DNA from: Methylophilus rhizosphaerae
GTDB taxonomy: Bacteria; Pseudomonadota; Gammaproteobacteria; Burkholderiales; Methylophilaceae
NCBI RefSeq assembly: GCF_900100975.1
Contig: NZ_FNFX01000001.1
Location: forward strand, 313,820-377,819
Direction: 5' to 3'
DNA length: 64,000 nucleotides
Part shown: piece after piece, positions 22,642-33,505 of the stretch
How positions within the stretch are numbered: the stretch's first letter is position 1
How the letters are laid out: every line of letters begins with the position of its first letter
Made by a program: the position numbers and the translations under genes
Notes under the pieces: generated by a model
Seen by the model: only the letters and a program-made list of their open reading frames with translations
What the model was told of the DNA's origin: nothing
Database searches by the model: none

Positions 22642-25251
22642 TCAGGCCGTTTCTTGAATCGGGATCACTTTTCTTACATTTTGCAGGGAACCTGCATATT
22701 GTGTCATCTGGTCAAAATTGAGGTATTTGTAAATCTCTGCCGTATTGGTCAGCTTGGTGCCCAGCGTATCCAGGTACTCCTGCACGGTCGGCATCCTGCC
22801 CAGCTTGGCGCAGACAGCTGCCAGCTCAGCCGAGCCCAGGTAAACACGCGCATCCTTGCCCATACGGTTATCAAAGTTACGGGTAGAAGTGGAGAACACG
22901 GTGGCTTTGTCCGCTACACGTGCCTGGTTCCCCATACATAATGAACAACCCGGCACTTCGGTGCGCGCACCAGCCACGCCAAAAGTGGAATAAACGCCTT
23001 CAGCCCTTAATTGCGCCTCATCCATCCGCGTTGGTGGTGCAATCCATAAACGCGTCGGGATGCTACCTGCGCCTTCCAGCACTTTACCTGCCGCACGGTA
23101 ATGGCCGATATTGGTCATGCAGCTACCGATAAACACTTCGTCAATCTTGTCGCCTACCACGGCTGACAAAGGCTTGATATCGTCCGGGTCATTCGGGCAT
23201 GCCACCAAAGGCTCAGTAATTGTCTTCAAATCAATTTCGATCACATGTGCATATTCAGCATCCGCATCCGGTTGCAGCAACTCCGGTTTTTCCAGCCACG
23301 CTTTCATGCTGGCAATGCGGCGTTCCAGCGTACGCGCATCGGCATAACCGTTTTCTATCATGTTCTGCATCAGCACGATATTGGAGTTCAGGAATTCGAT
23401 GACAGGCTCTTTATTCAGCAACACGGTACAACCGTTGGCGGAACGCTCGGCAGAAGCATCCGCCAGTTCAAATGCCTGTTCCACCTTCAGGTCAGGCAAG
23501 CCTTCGATTTCCAGCACACGGCCGTTAAATACGTTTTTCTTGCCCTGCTTGCCGACCGTCAGTGTGCCTTCCTTGATCGCGGCATAAGGAATGGCATTCA
23601 CCAGGTCACGCAAAGTGATGCCTGGTTGCATTTCGCCTTTAAAACGCACCAGCACAGACTCCGGCATATCCAGTGGCATCGCACCGGTGGCAGCCGCAAA
23701 CGCAACTAAACCGGAACCGGCGGGAAAGCTGATACCAATCGGGAAACGCGTATGCGAGTCACCGCCGGTACCCACGGTATCCGGCAGGATCAGGCGGTTC
23801 AGCCAAGAGTGAATCACGCCATCACCGGCACGCAGGCTGACGCCGCCACGGCTGGACATAAACTCTGGTAACTCGTGTTGCAGTTTGATATCCACGGGCT
23901 TCGGATAAGCAGCGGTATGGCAGAAGCTTTGCATCACCAGGTCAGCACTAAAACCCAGGCAAGCCAGTTCTTTCAGTTCATCACGTGTCATGCCGCCCGT
24001 GGTATCTTGCGAACCCACGGTGGTCGCTTTTGGTTCGCAGTAAGTGCCTGGACGAACCCCCATATCTTTCGGCAAACCACAGGCACGTCCTACCATTTTC
24101 TGTGCCAGGGTATACCCTTTGCCAGTCTCCCTGGCCGGTGCAGGTTTGATAAATACATCGGTTTCCGGCAAATTGAGCGCCTTACGCGCGTTCGCAGTCA
24201 GGCCACGGCCAATAATTAACGGAATACGGCCACCGGCACGCACTTCATCCGGCAGCGTGATCGGGGTCATTTCAAAAGTCGCCAGCACTTCGCCCGAGGC
24301 TGACAATACTTTTCCTTCAAATGGCCTGATTACAATCACGTCCCCGGTATTCAGCCTGGAGACGTCACATTGAATCGGCAACGCACCGGAATCTTCCGCG
24401 GTATTGAAGAAAATAGGTGCAATCTTGCTACCGAGAATCACGCCACCGGTACGCTTGTTAGGGATAAAGGGGATATCATCACCCATCCACCATTGCACGG
24501 AGTTAATCGCCGATTTACGGGAGGAACCGGTACCGACCACATCGCCAACATAAGCCAGTGGCAGCCCTTTTTGTTTCAGGCTTTCAATGGTGCTTAAACC
24601 ATCTGCCATGCGGTTGACCAGCATGGCTTTGGCATGCAATGGAATATCCGGACGGCTCCAGGCATCCTGCGCCGGGCTCAGGTCATCGGTATTGGTTTCG
24701 CCATCCAGCTTGAACACGACCACTTTGATTTCTTCTGCCAGGGCAGGCTTGCTGGTAAACCATTCAGCATTCGCCCAGGATTCCATCAAGGCTTTGGCAT
24801 GCGGATTGCCTGCTTTCATTTTGGCATCCACATCGTGGAAGGCATCAAACATCAGGATAGTCGTCGCCAGGGCTTTGACTGCCTGTGGTGCCAGCGGCGT
24901 ATCCAGTAATGCCACCAGGGCCTGTACGTTATAGCCACCCAGCATGGTGCCCAGCAATTCAACCGCCTTTTCAGCGCTGACTAATGGCGAGCTGGCTTTA
25001 CCATTGGCCACATCAGCCAGGAATGCCGCTTTGACATAAGCCGCCTGGTCTACCCCCGCAGGCACGCGGTTTTGCAACAAGTCAGTTAATAATGCCTCCT
25101 GGCCAGCCGGCGGATTTTTTAATAATTCAACCAGGGCGGCCACTTGCTCTGCATTCAGCGGCAAGGGAGGCAGGTTCTGCGCGGCGCGCTCTTTTACGTG
25201 GGTATCGTATGCTTGTAACATGGTTCGTTCAGCTCTATCAATCAGACTCAA
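22642..25251 (-). CDS. acnB: Aconitate hydratase B
   Basis: This [4Fe-4S] TCA-cycle enzyme has 869 residues (E. coli AcnB 865). It starts with the HEAT-like helical domain typical of the B type, followed by the swivel domain and the three aconitase domains. Cluster cysteines occur in S-F-C-H-T-A and in C-S-L-C-M-G-N-Q-A. In propionate metabolism AcnB-type enzymes hydrate 2-methylaconitate to 2-methylisocitrate. No prpF or acnD appears here, so this enzyme may serve both the citrate and methylcitrate cycles with prpD. It ends the minus-strand half of the carbon cluster. Confidence 0.97.
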   Translation of the reverse strand: MSLIDRAERTMLQAYDTHVKERAAQNLPPLPLNAEQVAALVELLKNPPAGQEALLTDLLQNRVPAGVDQAAYVKAAFLADVANGKASSPLVSAEKAVELLGTMLGGYNVQALVALLDTPLAPQAVKALATTILMFDAFHDVDAKMKAGNPHAKALMESWANAEWFTSKPALAEEIKVVVFKLDGETNTDDLSPAQDAWSRPDIPLHAKAMLVNRMADGLSTIESLKQKGLPLAYVGDVVGTGSSRKSAINSVQWWMGDDIPFIPNKRTGGVILGSKIAPIFFNTAEDSGALPIQCDVSRLNTGDVIVIRPFEGKVLSASGEVLATFEMTPITLPDEVRAGGRIPLIIGRGLTANARKALNLPETDVFIKPAPARETGKGYTLAQKMVGRACGLPKDMGVRPGTYCEPKATTVGSQDTTGGMTRDELKELACLGFSADLVMQSFCHTAAYPKPVDIKLQHELPEFMSSRGGVSLRAGDGVIHSWLNRLILPDTVGTGGDSHTRFPIGISFPAGSGLVAFAAATGAMPLDMPESVLVRFKGEMQPGITLRDLVNAIPYAAIKEGTLTVGKQGKKNVFNGRVLEIEGLPDLKVEQAFELADASAERSANGCTVLLNKEPVIEFLNSNIVLMQNMIENGYADARTLERRIASMKAWLEKPELLQPDADAEYAHVIEIDLKTITEPLVACPNDPDDIKPLSAVVGDKIDEVFIGSCMTNIGHYRAAGKVLEGAGSIPTRLWIAPPTRMDEAQLRAEGVYSTFGVAGARTEVPGCSLCMGNQARVADKATVFSTSTRNFDNRMGKDARVYLGSAELAAVCAKLGRMPTVQEYLDTLGTKLTNTAEIYKYLNFDQMTQYAGSLQNVRKVIPIQETA

Positions 25252-25373
25252 GGTTGGTAAGGGTGGACCAGCACCATGGGCTGGCCGCGAAATATTCCGT
25301 TATTATAATTCAGTCCCCCCTGCCGCATGTGAATTGTGTGCCACATTCCGGCATAGCGGCGCCTCAACCAGCA

Positions 25374-25697
25374 CTATTGGGCGCTGGTTCCGTATAGCTG
25401 TTTGGCAAATGGTGTGCCGCAACTTTTACCGCTGGCAGACGACTCCCATTTATCCAGTAATGCTTTTTCATACCCTTTGCCATGCTGCTTTTCCAGGTAG
25501 GCACGTACTTCAAATACATCGGCAAAACCGTTATGGTCACTATCCATCAGCGCAACCTGGTCTTCCAGTGAAGGCCCCTGGTAACGCCCCTCGCGGGTAA
25601 AATATTCCAGCGCAGACTCTGCATATACGGGCAAAGCCAGCCCCAGCATCAGGCATGCCCCGAGTGACCGCAATATCCCGTTGTCTACATTCATCAT
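25374..25697 (-). CDS. Secreted single EF-hand protein
   Basis: This 107-residue protein starts at the ATG at 25697 (or the ATG next to it, 25694) after a GAGG ribosome-binding site. A signal peptide covers residues 1-26 (V-Y-A cleavage). One canonical 12-residue EF-hand loop occupies residues 52-63 (D-S-D-H-N-G-F-A-D-V-F-E), with oxygen ligands at positions 1, 3, 5, 9 and 12 and Gly at 6. It would bind Ca2+ or possibly a lanthanide in the periplasm. It lacks the Pro at loop position 2 and the multiple hands of lanmodulin. A perfect CRP-type palindrome lies about 56-71 bases upstream. Confidence 0.75.
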   Translation of the reverse strand: MMNVDNGILRSLGACLMLGLALPVYAESALEYFTREGRYQGPSLEDQVALMDSDHNGFADVFEVRAYLEKQHGKGYEKALLDKWESSASGKSCGTPFAKQLYGTSAQ

Positions 25698-25752
25698 ACT
25701 GTCCTCTGTTTATTAAGTATGACCTATCTTTCATTAAATCATGCCAGGTCTC

Positions 25753-25768
25753 TGTGATCTGGCTCACA
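25753..25768. promoter_or_regulatory. CRP-like site upstream of the EF-hand gene
   Basis: TGTGATCTGGCTCACA is a perfect TGTGA-N6-TCACA palindrome, the E. coli CRP consensus. It lies in the 76-base gap between the fumarase stop and the EF-hand protein start. Confidence 0.5.
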
Positions 25769-25773
25769 TGGTG

Positions 25774-27279
25774 CTATACCGCATGCAGGGCAATTTTTTT
25801 CTTCCATTGTGCCGGCCCGGTATTGTGCACGGATTCGCCATTGGCGCTCACAGCCACGGTGACCGGCATATCTACCACCTCAAACTCGTAAATGGCCTCC
25901 ATGCCCAGGTCTTCAAAGGCCAGGACGCGGGATTTTTTAATCGCCTTGCTGACCAGGTAAGCGGCCCCACCGACCGCCATCAGGTAGACGGATTTATGCC
26001 TGGCAATCTCCGCCAATGCCTCTTCACCGCGTTCAGCCTTACCGATGGAACCCAGCAGGCCGGTATTCAGCATCATATCGGTATAGCTATCCATGCGTGT
26101 AGCCGTGGTTGGTCCGGCCGGGCCAACCGCCTCATCGCGCACCGCATCTACCGGGCCAACGTAGTAAATAAAGCGGTTATTGAAATCCACAGGCAATGGC
26201 TCGCCTTTGTCCAGCATGGTTTTAATACGTTTGTGTGCGGCATCCCGCCCGGTCAGGATTTTGCCGGTCAACAGCAAGGTATCACCGGTTTTCCAGGTGT
26301 GTGTTTCTTCACGTGTCACCGTTTCCAGGTTGACCCGTTTGGCTTGCGGGCTCGGTGTCCAGTGCACATCAGGATAAATATCCGGGTTGGGTGGCGCCAG
26401 TTCTGCTACACCGGAACCATCCAGCGTGAAATGCACATGCCGCGTTGCAGCACAATTGGGAATAATCGCGACCGGCAGGCTGGCGGCATGGGTGGGATAA
26501 TCCAGGATTTTTACATCCAGCACCGTGGTTAAGCCGCCCAGGCCTTGCGCACCTATCCCTAACTGGTTGACCTTCTCATACAGTTCCAGCCGCAGCTCTT
26601 CAATGCGGTTCTGCGCACCACGTGCCTGCAGTGCCTGGATATCAATCGGCTGCATCAGGGATTCTTTCGCCAGTAGCATGGCTTTTTCTGCGCTACCGCC
26701 TATGCCTATGCCCAGCATGCCCGGCGGGCACCAGCCGGCGCCCATCTTGGGCACCACTTCCAGCACCCAGTCAACAATGCTTTCATTCGGATTGAGCATG
26801 ACCAGTTTGGATTTATTCTCGGAGCCACCGCCTTTGGCCGCAATCTGGATATCCACCTTGTCACCGGCGACCATTTCCACATGGGTAATGGCCGGTGTAT
26901 TGTCCCTGGTGTTTTTACGTGCACCGGCCGGATCATTCACAATCGAAGCGCGCAAGGTATTATCCGGGTGCAGATAGGCGCGGCGCACGCCTTCATTAAC
27001 CATGTCTTCCAGCGTCATATCGCCTTCAAACTGTGCCTGCATGCCGACTTTGACAAACGCCACCACAATGCCGGTATCCTGGCACAAGGGCCGCTTGCCT
27101 TCTGCACACATGCGTGAATTGGTCAGAATCTGTGCAATCGCATCCTTGGCGGCGGGCGATTGCTCTTTCTCGTAAGCCACGGCCAGCGCCCGGATGTAAT
27201 CTTCCGGGTGGTAATAAGAGATATATTGCAGGGCATCGGCAATACTCTCAATAAAATCTTGGGTCTTGATCAGGGCCAT
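25774..27279 (-). CDS. fumA: Class I (iron-sulfur) fumarate hydratase
   Basis: This 501-residue enzyme interconverts fumarate and malate. It is homologous to the oxygen-sensitive class I fumarases: the N-terminal alpha part contains L-C-Q-D-T-G-I, and the C-terminal beta part follows. It is close in size to one-chain FumA/FumB (~548). The 46-base gap to the acyl-CoA synthetase gene suggests a common transcript. It connects succinate dehydrogenase to malic enzyme in this cluster. Confidence 0.94.
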   Translation of the reverse strand: MALIKTQDFIESIADALQYISYYHPEDYIRALAVAYEKEQSPAAKDAIAQILTNSRMCAEGKRPLCQDTGIVVAFVKVGMQAQFEGDMTLEDMVNEGVRRAYLHPDNTLRASIVNDPAGARKNTRDNTPAITHVEMVAGDKVDIQIAAKGGGSENKSKLVMLNPNESIVDWVLEVVPKMGAGWCPPGMLGIGIGGSAEKAMLLAKESLMQPIDIQALQARGAQNRIEELRLELYEKVNQLGIGAQGLGGLTTVLDVKILDYPTHAASLPVAIIPNCAATRHVHFTLDGSGVAELAPPNPDIYPDVHWTPSPQAKRVNLETVTREETHTWKTGDTLLLTGKILTGRDAAHKRIKTMLDKGEPLPVDFNNRFIYYVGPVDAVRDEAVGPAGPTTATRMDSYTDMMLNTGLLGSIGKAERGEEALAEIARHKSVYLMAVGGAAYLVSKAIKKSRVLAFEDLGMEAIYEFEVVDMPVTVAVSANGESVHNTGPAQWKKKIALHAV

Positions 27280-27320
27280 GGTGTTCTGAAAAATTAGGTG
27301 TTCTTGAAAAACGCTTGTCG

Positions 27321-28970
27321 TTAGCGGGCGCTGCTTTTCATATAAGCAATCGAAGGGCTGACATCTTTACGCAGGATTTTACCATTTTTGGTGCGGGGAA
27401 ATTCCTTCGCCAGGTAAACTGTTTTCGGTGCCTTGTACGCTGCCAGGTGCTGTTTGCCAAAGGTAACCAGCTCATCTGCCTGTATTTCAACCTCCGGTTT
27501 GGGAATCACATAAATCACCACCAGCAATTTATCTTTCTCCAGTTCCTCGCCTACTGCGGCGCAATCTGCGACCGCTGGGTGCCCTTTATACACCCGCTCA
27601 ATCTCGTAAGGGGACACGCGGTAACCGAAGCTCTTGATAATGTCATCCTTGCGCCCGAGGAACCAGAGATAGCCATCGGCATCGTATTTGGCGTAATCGC
27701 CAGTGAAGAAATAACCATCATGTTTATATTTGGTGGTTTCTTCCGGTAAATTCCAGTAGCTCAGGAATAAGCCCGGATCGCTATCCGGCACGCAAATCAT
27801 GCCCTCCTCGCCTTCAGCCACCGGTTCACGTGTTTCAGGATTCAGCAACACGATAGCGTGACCTGGCTGTGGAAAACCGGCAGAGCCAGCACGAATCGGG
27901 CGGTAAATGCTTTGCGACAAATAGTAAGAAAACTCGCTCATGCCGACTGCTTCATAAATATCCAGCCCGAAACGCTCACGCCATTGCATTAGCACTTCAT
28001 CCGATAAGTGTTCACCGGCGCTCATAAAATGACGCACGCTGAGAATATCGGCCTGAGTGGCCCTGGTTTTCTGCAGCAATTGGCGATAAATCGTCGGTAC
28101 ACCAATAAAGATGGTAGCTTTATGCTTGGCAATCAAGTCCAGCCATTTTTGTGCATCATTTTTACCTTCATGGACAATGACCGTTTTACCGAGATACAAA
28201 GGATCCATCAGGCCGGTACCCAGCACATAAGTCCAGTTGAACTTGCCGGAATGCATGATACGGTCTTGCAACTGGTCACTGTAATTGAACCAGTATCCTG
28301 CCGCAGGTTGGCGACCCAGCAAGGCACGGTGCGCATGCAATACGCCTTTGGGATAACCTGTGGTGCCCGAGGTATATACCAGGTATGCCGCATCTTCGGC
28401 AAGGGTTTGATAAGCAGGTTGTATATTTCCCACTGCCGCTAACGCTGCATCCAGCGACAAAACATTGAAACCCTCAACGGGTGTCACTTGCCCATTAAGC
28501 TGCGTCAACAGGATATGTTTCAGGTTGGGTGTCTGGGTAATATTGTTTTGCATCTTGGCTGACATGCCAGCCCAGGCCGCTGCATCTGTGACTAACACAA
28601 CCGCACCAGAATCTTTAGCCAGATACGCCACCTCCTCCGCCGTCAGCAAGGTAGAAGTAGGCACTGAAATAGCCCCTGTTTTCATGGTACCTAAAAAGGC
28701 GATCGGGTAATCCAGGCTATTAGGTAAACGGATCAGCACACGGTCGCCCGGTTGCACCCCCAGATCACGCAATACCTGCGCAAAGCGGTCAGTACGATCA
28801 GCCAGTTCAGCGAAAGTAATCGTACTGGTACCAAAGGTATCATCCTCCACGATCATAGCGATCTCATCAGCCTTGGCTGTTCCAAGATGACGGTCGCTAC
28901 AAGCGACACCAATATTAAATAGCTCCGGGATTTTCCATTGCCATTGTGGATAAGGAGTTAGCTGTGTCAT
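27321..28970 (-). CDS. AMP-forming acyl-CoA synthetase, probably for a short-chain acid
   Basis: This 549-residue adenylate-forming ligase starts at the ATG at 28970, preceded by GAAAGG. The upstream in-frame start at 28991 is less likely. Motifs are the P-loop-like Y-T-S-G-T-T-G-Y-P-K-G, the A5 region F-T-G-D-Y, and the C-terminal catalytic lysine in K-N-G-K-I-L-R-K. It resembles benzoate/acetyl-CoA ligase-type enzymes more than PrpE or Acs proper. Given methylcitrate-cycle neighbours, activation of propionate or another short acid is a reasonable inference. The substrate cannot be read from the sequence. Confidence 0.85.
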   Translation of the reverse strand: MTQLTPYPQWQWKIPELFNIGVACSDRHLGTAKADEIAMIVEDDTFGTSTITFAELADRTDRFAQVLRDLGVQPGDRVLIRLPNSLDYPIAFLGTMKTGAISVPTSTLLTAEEVAYLAKDSGAVVLVTDAAAWAGMSAKMQNNITQTPNLKHILLTQLNGQVTPVEGFNVLSLDAALAAVGNIQPAYQTLAEDAAYLVYTSGTTGYPKGVLHAHRALLGRQPAAGYWFNYSDQLQDRIMHSGKFNWTYVLGTGLMDPLYLGKTVIVHEGKNDAQKWLDLIAKHKATIFIGVPTIYRQLLQKTRATQADILSVRHFMSAGEHLSDEVLMQWRERFGLDIYEAVGMSEFSYYLSQSIYRPIRAGSAGFPQPGHAIVLLNPETREPVAEGEEGMICVPDSDPGLFLSYWNLPEETTKYKHDGYFFTGDYAKYDADGYLWFLGRKDDIIKSFGYRVSPYEIERVYKGHPAVADCAAVGEELEKDKLLVVIYVIPKPEVEIQADELVTFGKQHLAAYKAPKTVYLAKEFPRTKNGKILRKDVSPSIAYMKSSAR

Positions 28971-29000
28971 GTTACAACCTTTCAAATTCAAACCTGCGAT

Positions 29001-29121
29001 TTAACCGCCGATGAACGCGGATAAACGCCGATACAACCTATTTAGTATCTTTAAAAATATGCATGCAGTTAAATGGGCTCCATTTTCACATCGGCGTGCA
29101 TCTGCGTTCATCGGCGGTTAA
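29001..29121. repeat. Inverted pair of interspersed repeats
   Basis: TTAACCGCCGATGAACGCGG and following bases (29001-29033) are mirrored by 29090-29121, which ends TTCATCGGCGGTTAA. The 56-base spacer is AT-rich. The unit recurs at 39097-39183, 41299-41447 and, degenerate, at 5549-5580 and 6051-6090. It could fold as a long hairpin between two genes of the cluster. Confidence 0.8.
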
Positions 29122-29157
29122 TTCTTGAAGTTAGCTATCTCCAAGGTAGCCAATGTT

Positions 29158-30288
29158 TTAAAGCAAAATGCCATAAGGCCAGTTCTGGCGTACTACTTGC
29201 GCCGGCATCAACTGCAGCACATGCAAGGCAAACTCCATATCGCTGGTTTTCAGCGCCCGCAACGCATGCGCCCGTAACAAGGTCTGCAAGGCCTTACCAA
29301 ACATGGGTGGATCCAGCATCTCGCCTTCAAACTTGATCGCCCCACCCAGCAGTGCATCCGCTTCAATCGCCGCCTTCAGGATCGCCACCTTCTGATTAAT
29401 TTCCGTCGGTGATGGCGTATAAGCAGTCTTGCACAAATGGATATGCCCAGGATGAATCACCTGTTTGCCGGTCAGGCCCATGGCTGCTTCCTGGCAGGCG
29501 TGCTTGTAGACCACGCGTGACTCGTTATCGCCATGCAAATCCAGCCAGCGGCGTACGTCATGCGGCTCTACAAATTTGTCCGGCATGATGTTGCTGCCTA
29601 TCAGGGTTTCCACCCCGCCAATCACCCCTTTACCGGCGATCCTGGCCTCAAAAATCAGTTGGTTGATAAAGTAAAACAGTTCTTCAATCCAGTGCTCAGG
29701 TGTGATGTGTATGCCCAGCGCCTTGGAAAAATCGTGAATCCCGAACACCACGTGCTTCACTGTGTCGTACTGCATCAGGTCAGGCGCGATTTTGAGTGAT
29801 TTCGGATGCTCGATAATCGGCTGTATTGTGATGTGCGGATTGATACTGATCAGGAAGCTGGATAAATCCCGCACTTCCGCTGCGCCATAAGATTCACCGG
29901 CTTTGGCCAGCATCACCACATCGATATACTCACCCATATCGCGCACCAGTTTCATGTCTTCTTCGTACTCATCGGTACGGAAAGAATTGGCGCGGATGGC
30001 AATCGTCACGCGTTCGTTGACCTTGCGCAGTTTTGGTAACTCCTGCCGCAACAGGGTACGACTCATTTCCTTCTGACGACAGCCATCTTCCAGGTCAAAA
30101 ATCAGGGTATGCGCATTAGTAAAATGGGCATGCTTGACCATGCGGTTGGCCGCCTGCTCCATATCCTCATAAATACCGAGGCTGGGTGCGTATTTCACTG
30201 GCGGGTAATACAGTTGTATGCCTGGCCAGTAATCGCCCAGGGCGCTGGCATCCAGCGTGATTGGCTCTTCCCCCATATGCTGCATCAT
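29158..30288 (-). CDS. HpcH/CitE-family lyase (malyl-CoA/citramalyl-CoA lyase-like)
   Basis: This 376-residue protein has the HpcH/HpaI aldolase fold. The metal-site residues are present: F-D-L-E-D-G-C, I-I-E-H-P and G-I-H-D-F. Members cleave or form beta-hydroxyacyl-CoA esters such as malyl-CoA, beta-methylmalyl-CoA or citramalyl-CoA. The start overlaps the sdhE stop by four bases, so it belongs to the sdh operon. It is one of three such paralogues in this cluster. The acyl-CoA substrate is not determined. Confidence 0.85.
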   Translation of the reverse strand: MMQHMGEEPITLDASALGDYWPGIQLYYPPVKYAPSLGIYEDMEQAANRMVKHAHFTNAHTLIFDLEDGCRQKEMSRTLLRQELPKLRKVNERVTIAIRANSFRTDEYEEDMKLVRDMGEYIDVVMLAKAGESYGAAEVRDLSSFLISINPHITIQPIIEHPKSLKIAPDLMQYDTVKHVVFGIHDFSKALGIHITPEHWIEELFYFINQLIFEARIAGKGVIGGVETLIGSNIMPDKFVEPHDVRRWLDLHGDNESRVVYKHACQEAAMGLTGKQVIHPGHIHLCKTAYTPSPTEINQKVAILKAAIEADALLGGAIKFEGEMLDPPMFGKALQTLLRAHALRALKTSDMEFALHVLQLMPAQVVRQNWPYGILL

Positions 30289-30581
30289 GCGGTTTCCTGT
30301 TCTGCCGATGGCCGGCTCGCTCTTAGTTTTTCCAATACAACCGCCTGTGGCTCCCGCAGCGGCGGCCTGCCTGCCGTGTGTGTATCCTGTATCAGTTCCC
30401 AGAACACGTTATCCGGTAATTCCAGCAAGGCATCCAGTTGACCCATTTCCGCCATGGTCAGGCCACTGAAATGCTCGCTGACAAAACGTTGCAGGACGAT
30501 ATCCAGTTCCAGCATGCCACGGCGGCAACGCCACGCCAGCCGCCGCTGTTCTGCTTCACGTAAAATTTCTGCGTTCAACAT
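30285..30581 (-). CDS. sdhE: Succinate dehydrogenase FAD assembly factor
   Basis: This 98-residue protein carries the SdhE/YgfY signature R-R-G-M-L-E-L-D followed by a helical region (L-L-E-L-P-D-N-V-F-W). SdhE promotes covalent flavinylation of SdhA. It lies 11 bases after sdhB, in the expected place. Confidence 0.93.
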   Translation of the reverse strand: MLNAEILREAEQRRLAWRCRRGMLELDIVLQRFVSEHFSGLTMAEMGQLDALLELPDNVFWELIQDTHTAGRPPLREPQAVVLEKLRASRPSAEQETA

Positions 30582-30592
30582 GCCATCCCTCC

Positions 30593-31339
30593 TTACAACA
30601 CCTTGATACCAAATATCTTTTTGCTAGGCTTATGCTGCGTATGTTCTTTGGCTTTTTCGATTTTCAAATTCTTGATTGCCGCAATGGCCGCATTTGGATT
30701 GAGTTTTTTCGGGCAGACATCGGTACAGTTCATGATGTTATGGCAACGGTACAAACGGTAAGGGTCTTCCAGGTTTTCCAGGCGTGCTTCCTGCTCCTGG
30801 TCACGGCTATCGGCAATGAAACGGTAGGCCTGTATCAGGCCGGCTGGCCCGACAAATTTGTCCGGATTCCACCAGAAACTGGGGCATGAGGTGGTGCAGG
30901 CACCGCATAAAATGCATTCATATAAACCATCCAGTTTGGCACGGTCTTCCGGGCTTTGCAGGCGCTCGGTTTCGGGTGGCGGCTCGTGGTTTTGCAGGTA
31001 CGGCATGACTGAATGGTAGTTATCGAAGAACTGCGTCATATCCACCACCAGGTCACGGATCACCGGCAAGCCAGGCATGGGGCGTAACACGACCGGCTCC
31101 TGTAAATCTTCCAGCTTGGTGATACAGGCGAGGCCGTTTTTGCCGTTGATATTCATGGCATCGCTGCCGCAGACACCTTCACGGCACGATTTGCGCATGC
31201 TCAGGGTGTCATCGACTACTTTGAGGCGCATAAGCGCATCCAGCAGCATCTGGTCGCTGTCTTCCAATTCGATGTCGTAGTCCTGCATATAGGGCTTTTT
31301 GTCTACGTCCGGATTAAACCGGTAGATGGAAAAACGCAT
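30593..31339 (-). CDS. sdhB: Succinate dehydrogenase iron-sulfur subunit
   Basis: This 248-residue protein has the three cluster motifs: C-R-E-G-V-C-G-S-D with C at the end of K-N-G-L-A-C ([2Fe-2S]), C-I-L-C-G-A-C ([4Fe-4S]), and C-H-N-I-M-N-C-T-D-V-C-P ([3Fe-4S]). It passes electrons from SdhA to the membrane quinone site. It follows sdhA with a one-base gap. Confidence 0.97.
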   Translation of the reverse strand: MRFSIYRFNPDVDKKPYMQDYDIELEDSDQMLLDALMRLKVVDDTLSMRKSCREGVCGSDAMNINGKNGLACITKLEDLQEPVVLRPMPGLPVIRDLVVDMTQFFDNYHSVMPYLQNHEPPPETERLQSPEDRAKLDGLYECILCGACTTSCPSFWWNPDKFVGPAGLIQAYRFIADSRDQEQEARLENLEDPYRLYRCHNIMNCTDVCPKKLNPNAAIAAIKNLKIEKAKEHTQHKPSKKIFGIKVL

Positions 31340-31340
31340 A

Positions 31341-33131
31341 TCAATACACCCTTTTCTTCAGCTCGAATGGTTCTACACTTAATGGTTTGAGCCGTACCGG
31401 TTTGTAAGCCAGTTTTTGCCCGTCAGCAAAATATAATGAATGGCTCAGCCAGTGGACATCATCCCGCTCCGGGTAATCTTCCCTGGCATGTGCGCCACGG
31501 CTTTCCTGGCGCGCATTTGCTGCATGCATGGTGGCCAATGCCACTTGCATCAGGTTGTCCAGTTCCAGTGCCTCAACACGTGCGGTATTAAATACTTTGC
31601 TCTTGTCAGTAATCCGCAGATGCTGCGCCTGTTCGGCGACTTGTTGGATTGCATCAACACCACTTTCCAGTAACTCAGGAAAGCGGAATACCCCGCAATG
31701 TTTCTGCATGGTTTGCCGCATGGCCTGACCTGTTTCCGCCACAGTGGCACCGGCAGTAGCAGTTTCCAGTCGATTCACGCGTGCCAGCGTGGCATCTGTA
31801 GCATTGGCGGGCAATGGTTTGTGCGCTTTAGCAGCTGCAATATCGGCAGCCATTTTGTCGCCAGCAGCTTTGCCAAATACCACCAGATCCAGCAGTGAAT
31901 TGGAACCCAGCCGATTGGCGCCATGCACGGAAACACAGGCGCACTCACCCACGGCATACAACCCGTTCACTATTTTTTCAGACTGACCATCGTGCACGAC
32001 TACCTGGCCATCCAGATTGGTAGGAATACCACCCATCATGTAATGCGCGGTCGGTACCACCGGGATAGGGTCATTGGTCGGATCTACGCCAGCAAAGGTC
32101 TTGGCAATTTCGCGAATGCCAGGCAAACGCTTGCTGATAATGTCTTCACCCAAGTGGTCCAGTTTGAGATAAACCGCATCTTTATATTTGCCAACACCGC
32201 GTCCTTCTTTGATTTCGGTCGCCATGGCGCGCGAGACGACGTCACGGCTGGCCAGGTCTTTCGCGCTTGGCGCATAACGCTCCATAAAACGCTCGCCATC
32301 GCCATTGACCAGGTAACCCCCTTCGCCACGCACGCCTTCAGTAATCAGCACACCGGCATTCAATACGCCAGTCGGGTGAAACTGCCAGAACTCCATATCC
32401 TGTAATGGCAAGCCGGCACGTGCCGCCATCCCCAGGCCATCGCCGGTATTGATATAGGCATTGGTACTGGCCTGGAAAATACGGCCACCGCCACCGGTGG
32501 CCAGCATGGTTGCCTTGGCATGGATGACATGGATATCGCCGGTTTCAATTTCCAGCGCAATCACCCCCAGCACATCACCATCGCTATCGCGGATTAAATC
32601 CAGTGCAAACCATTCGATCAGGAACTGGGTATTGGCTTTAACATTGCGCTGATACAAGGTATGCAGCATGGCATGGCCGGTACGGTCAGCCACAGCGCAA
32701 GTACGTGAAATCGGTTTTTCCCCAAAGTTACGCGTCATGCCACCAAACGGGCGCTGGAAGATGCGGCCATTTTCCAGCCTGTCAAACGGCATACCGAAAT
32801 GTTCCAGCTCAATGATGGCCTTGGCGGCGTTACTGCACATAAACTCGATCGCATCCTGGTCGCCCAGGTAATCCGAGCCTTTAATGGTGTCGTACATATG
32901 CCATAGCCAGTTGTCGTCGGAGACATTCCCCAGGGCTGCCGCGATGCCGCCCTGCGCTGCCACGGTATGCGAACGGGTAGGAAAGACTTTGGATAGCACG
33001 GCCACATCTGCGCCGGATTCCGCCAGTTGCAAGGCGGCACGCAACCCGGCACCACCGCCACCGACGATGACGGCATCTACCTGATGATGCTGAATATTAC
33101 TTGCACCTGTCGTATTGCTTAAAGCGGCCAT
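31341..33131 (-). CDS. sdhA: Succinate dehydrogenase flavoprotein subunit
   Basis: This 596-residue flavoprotein oxidises succinate to fumarate. I start it at the ATG at 33131, preceded by AAGGTGA; the frame to 33215 lacks such support. The FAD-binding dinucleotide motif is V-G-G-G-G-A-G-L-R. The covalent FAD-linking His is in [10 protein letters not shown], and the substrate-site region is [10 protein letters not shown]. It is part of the operon malic enzyme-sdhCDAB-sdhE. Confidence 0.97.
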   Translation of the reverse strand: MAALSNTTGASNIQHHQVDAVIVGGGGAGLRAALQLAESGADVAVLSKVFPTRSHTVAAQGGIAAALGNVSDDNWLWHMYDTIKGSDYLGDQDAIEFMCSNAAKAIIELEHFGMPFDRLENGRIFQRPFGGMTRNFGEKPISRTCAVADRTGHAMLHTLYQRNVKANTQFLIEWFALDLIRDSDGDVLGVIALEIETGDIHVIHAKATMLATGGGGRIFQASTNAYINTGDGLGMAARAGLPLQDMEFWQFHPTGVLNAGVLITEGVRGEGGYLVNGDGERFMERYAPSAKDLASRDVVSRAMATEIKEGRGVGKYKDAVYLKLDHLGEDIISKRLPGIREIAKTFAGVDPTNDPIPVVPTAHYMMGGIPTNLDGQVVVHDGQSEKIVNGLYAVGECACVSVHGANRLGSNSLLDLVVFGKAAGDKMAADIAAAKAHKPLPANATDATLARVNRLETATAGATVAETGQAMRQTMQKHCGVFRFPELLESGVDAIQQVAEQAQHLRITDKSKVFNTARVEALELDNLMQVALATMHAANARQESRGAHAREDYPERDDVHWLSHSLYFADGQKLAYKPVRLKPLSVEPFELKKRVY

Positions 33132-33142
33132 GCACTCACCTT

Positions 33143-33496
33143 TTAAAAATCCATTCCAAACAAAATCCACAGCACTGCCAGCGCATTGCCGCAAACGGCG
33201 ATATTCACCAGCCACTGCAACACGAACCTGCTCCCCAAATGCGGCACGTAATCGCGCAATACATCACGTACGCCCAGCCAGGCATGCATCAGCATGCAGA
33301 TAAAAAACCACAACGTGAGCAAACGCCACCACAAAGGTGAAAATACTGCCACCCAGGCTGCATAATCCTGTGGTGCCAGCCATAACACGCGCACCCAGAA
33401 CAGCAATAATACGATTGCCATCGACAGCGCACATAGCCGCTGGGTCAGCCACAATCGCATACCCGGGTATCTGGCGGTGAGTAATTCAAATAACAT
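33143..33496 (-). CDS. sdhD: Succinate dehydrogenase membrane anchor subunit
   Basis: This 117-residue protein has three transmembrane helices. The segment [13 protein letters not shown] is the conserved quinone/heme-side region of SdhD. It lies between sdhC and sdhA with 9-11 base gaps. Confidence 0.92.
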   Translation of the reverse strand: MLFELLTARYPGMRLWLTQRLCALSMAIVLLLFWVRVLWLAPQDYAAWVAVFSPLWWRLLTLWFFICMLMHAWLGVRDVLRDYVPHLGSRFVLQWLVNIAVCGNALAVLWILFGMDF

Positions 33497-33505
33497 GCCA
33501 GCCTT

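Noticed and set aside
25374-25697. EF-hand protein as lanmodulin
   Set aside because: Only one EF-hand, Ser instead of Pro at loop position 2, and different spacing.
25741-26532. 263-codon plus-strand frame opposite fumarase
   Set aside because: Antisense to a conserved enzyme; composition and lack of motifs mark it as a shadow.
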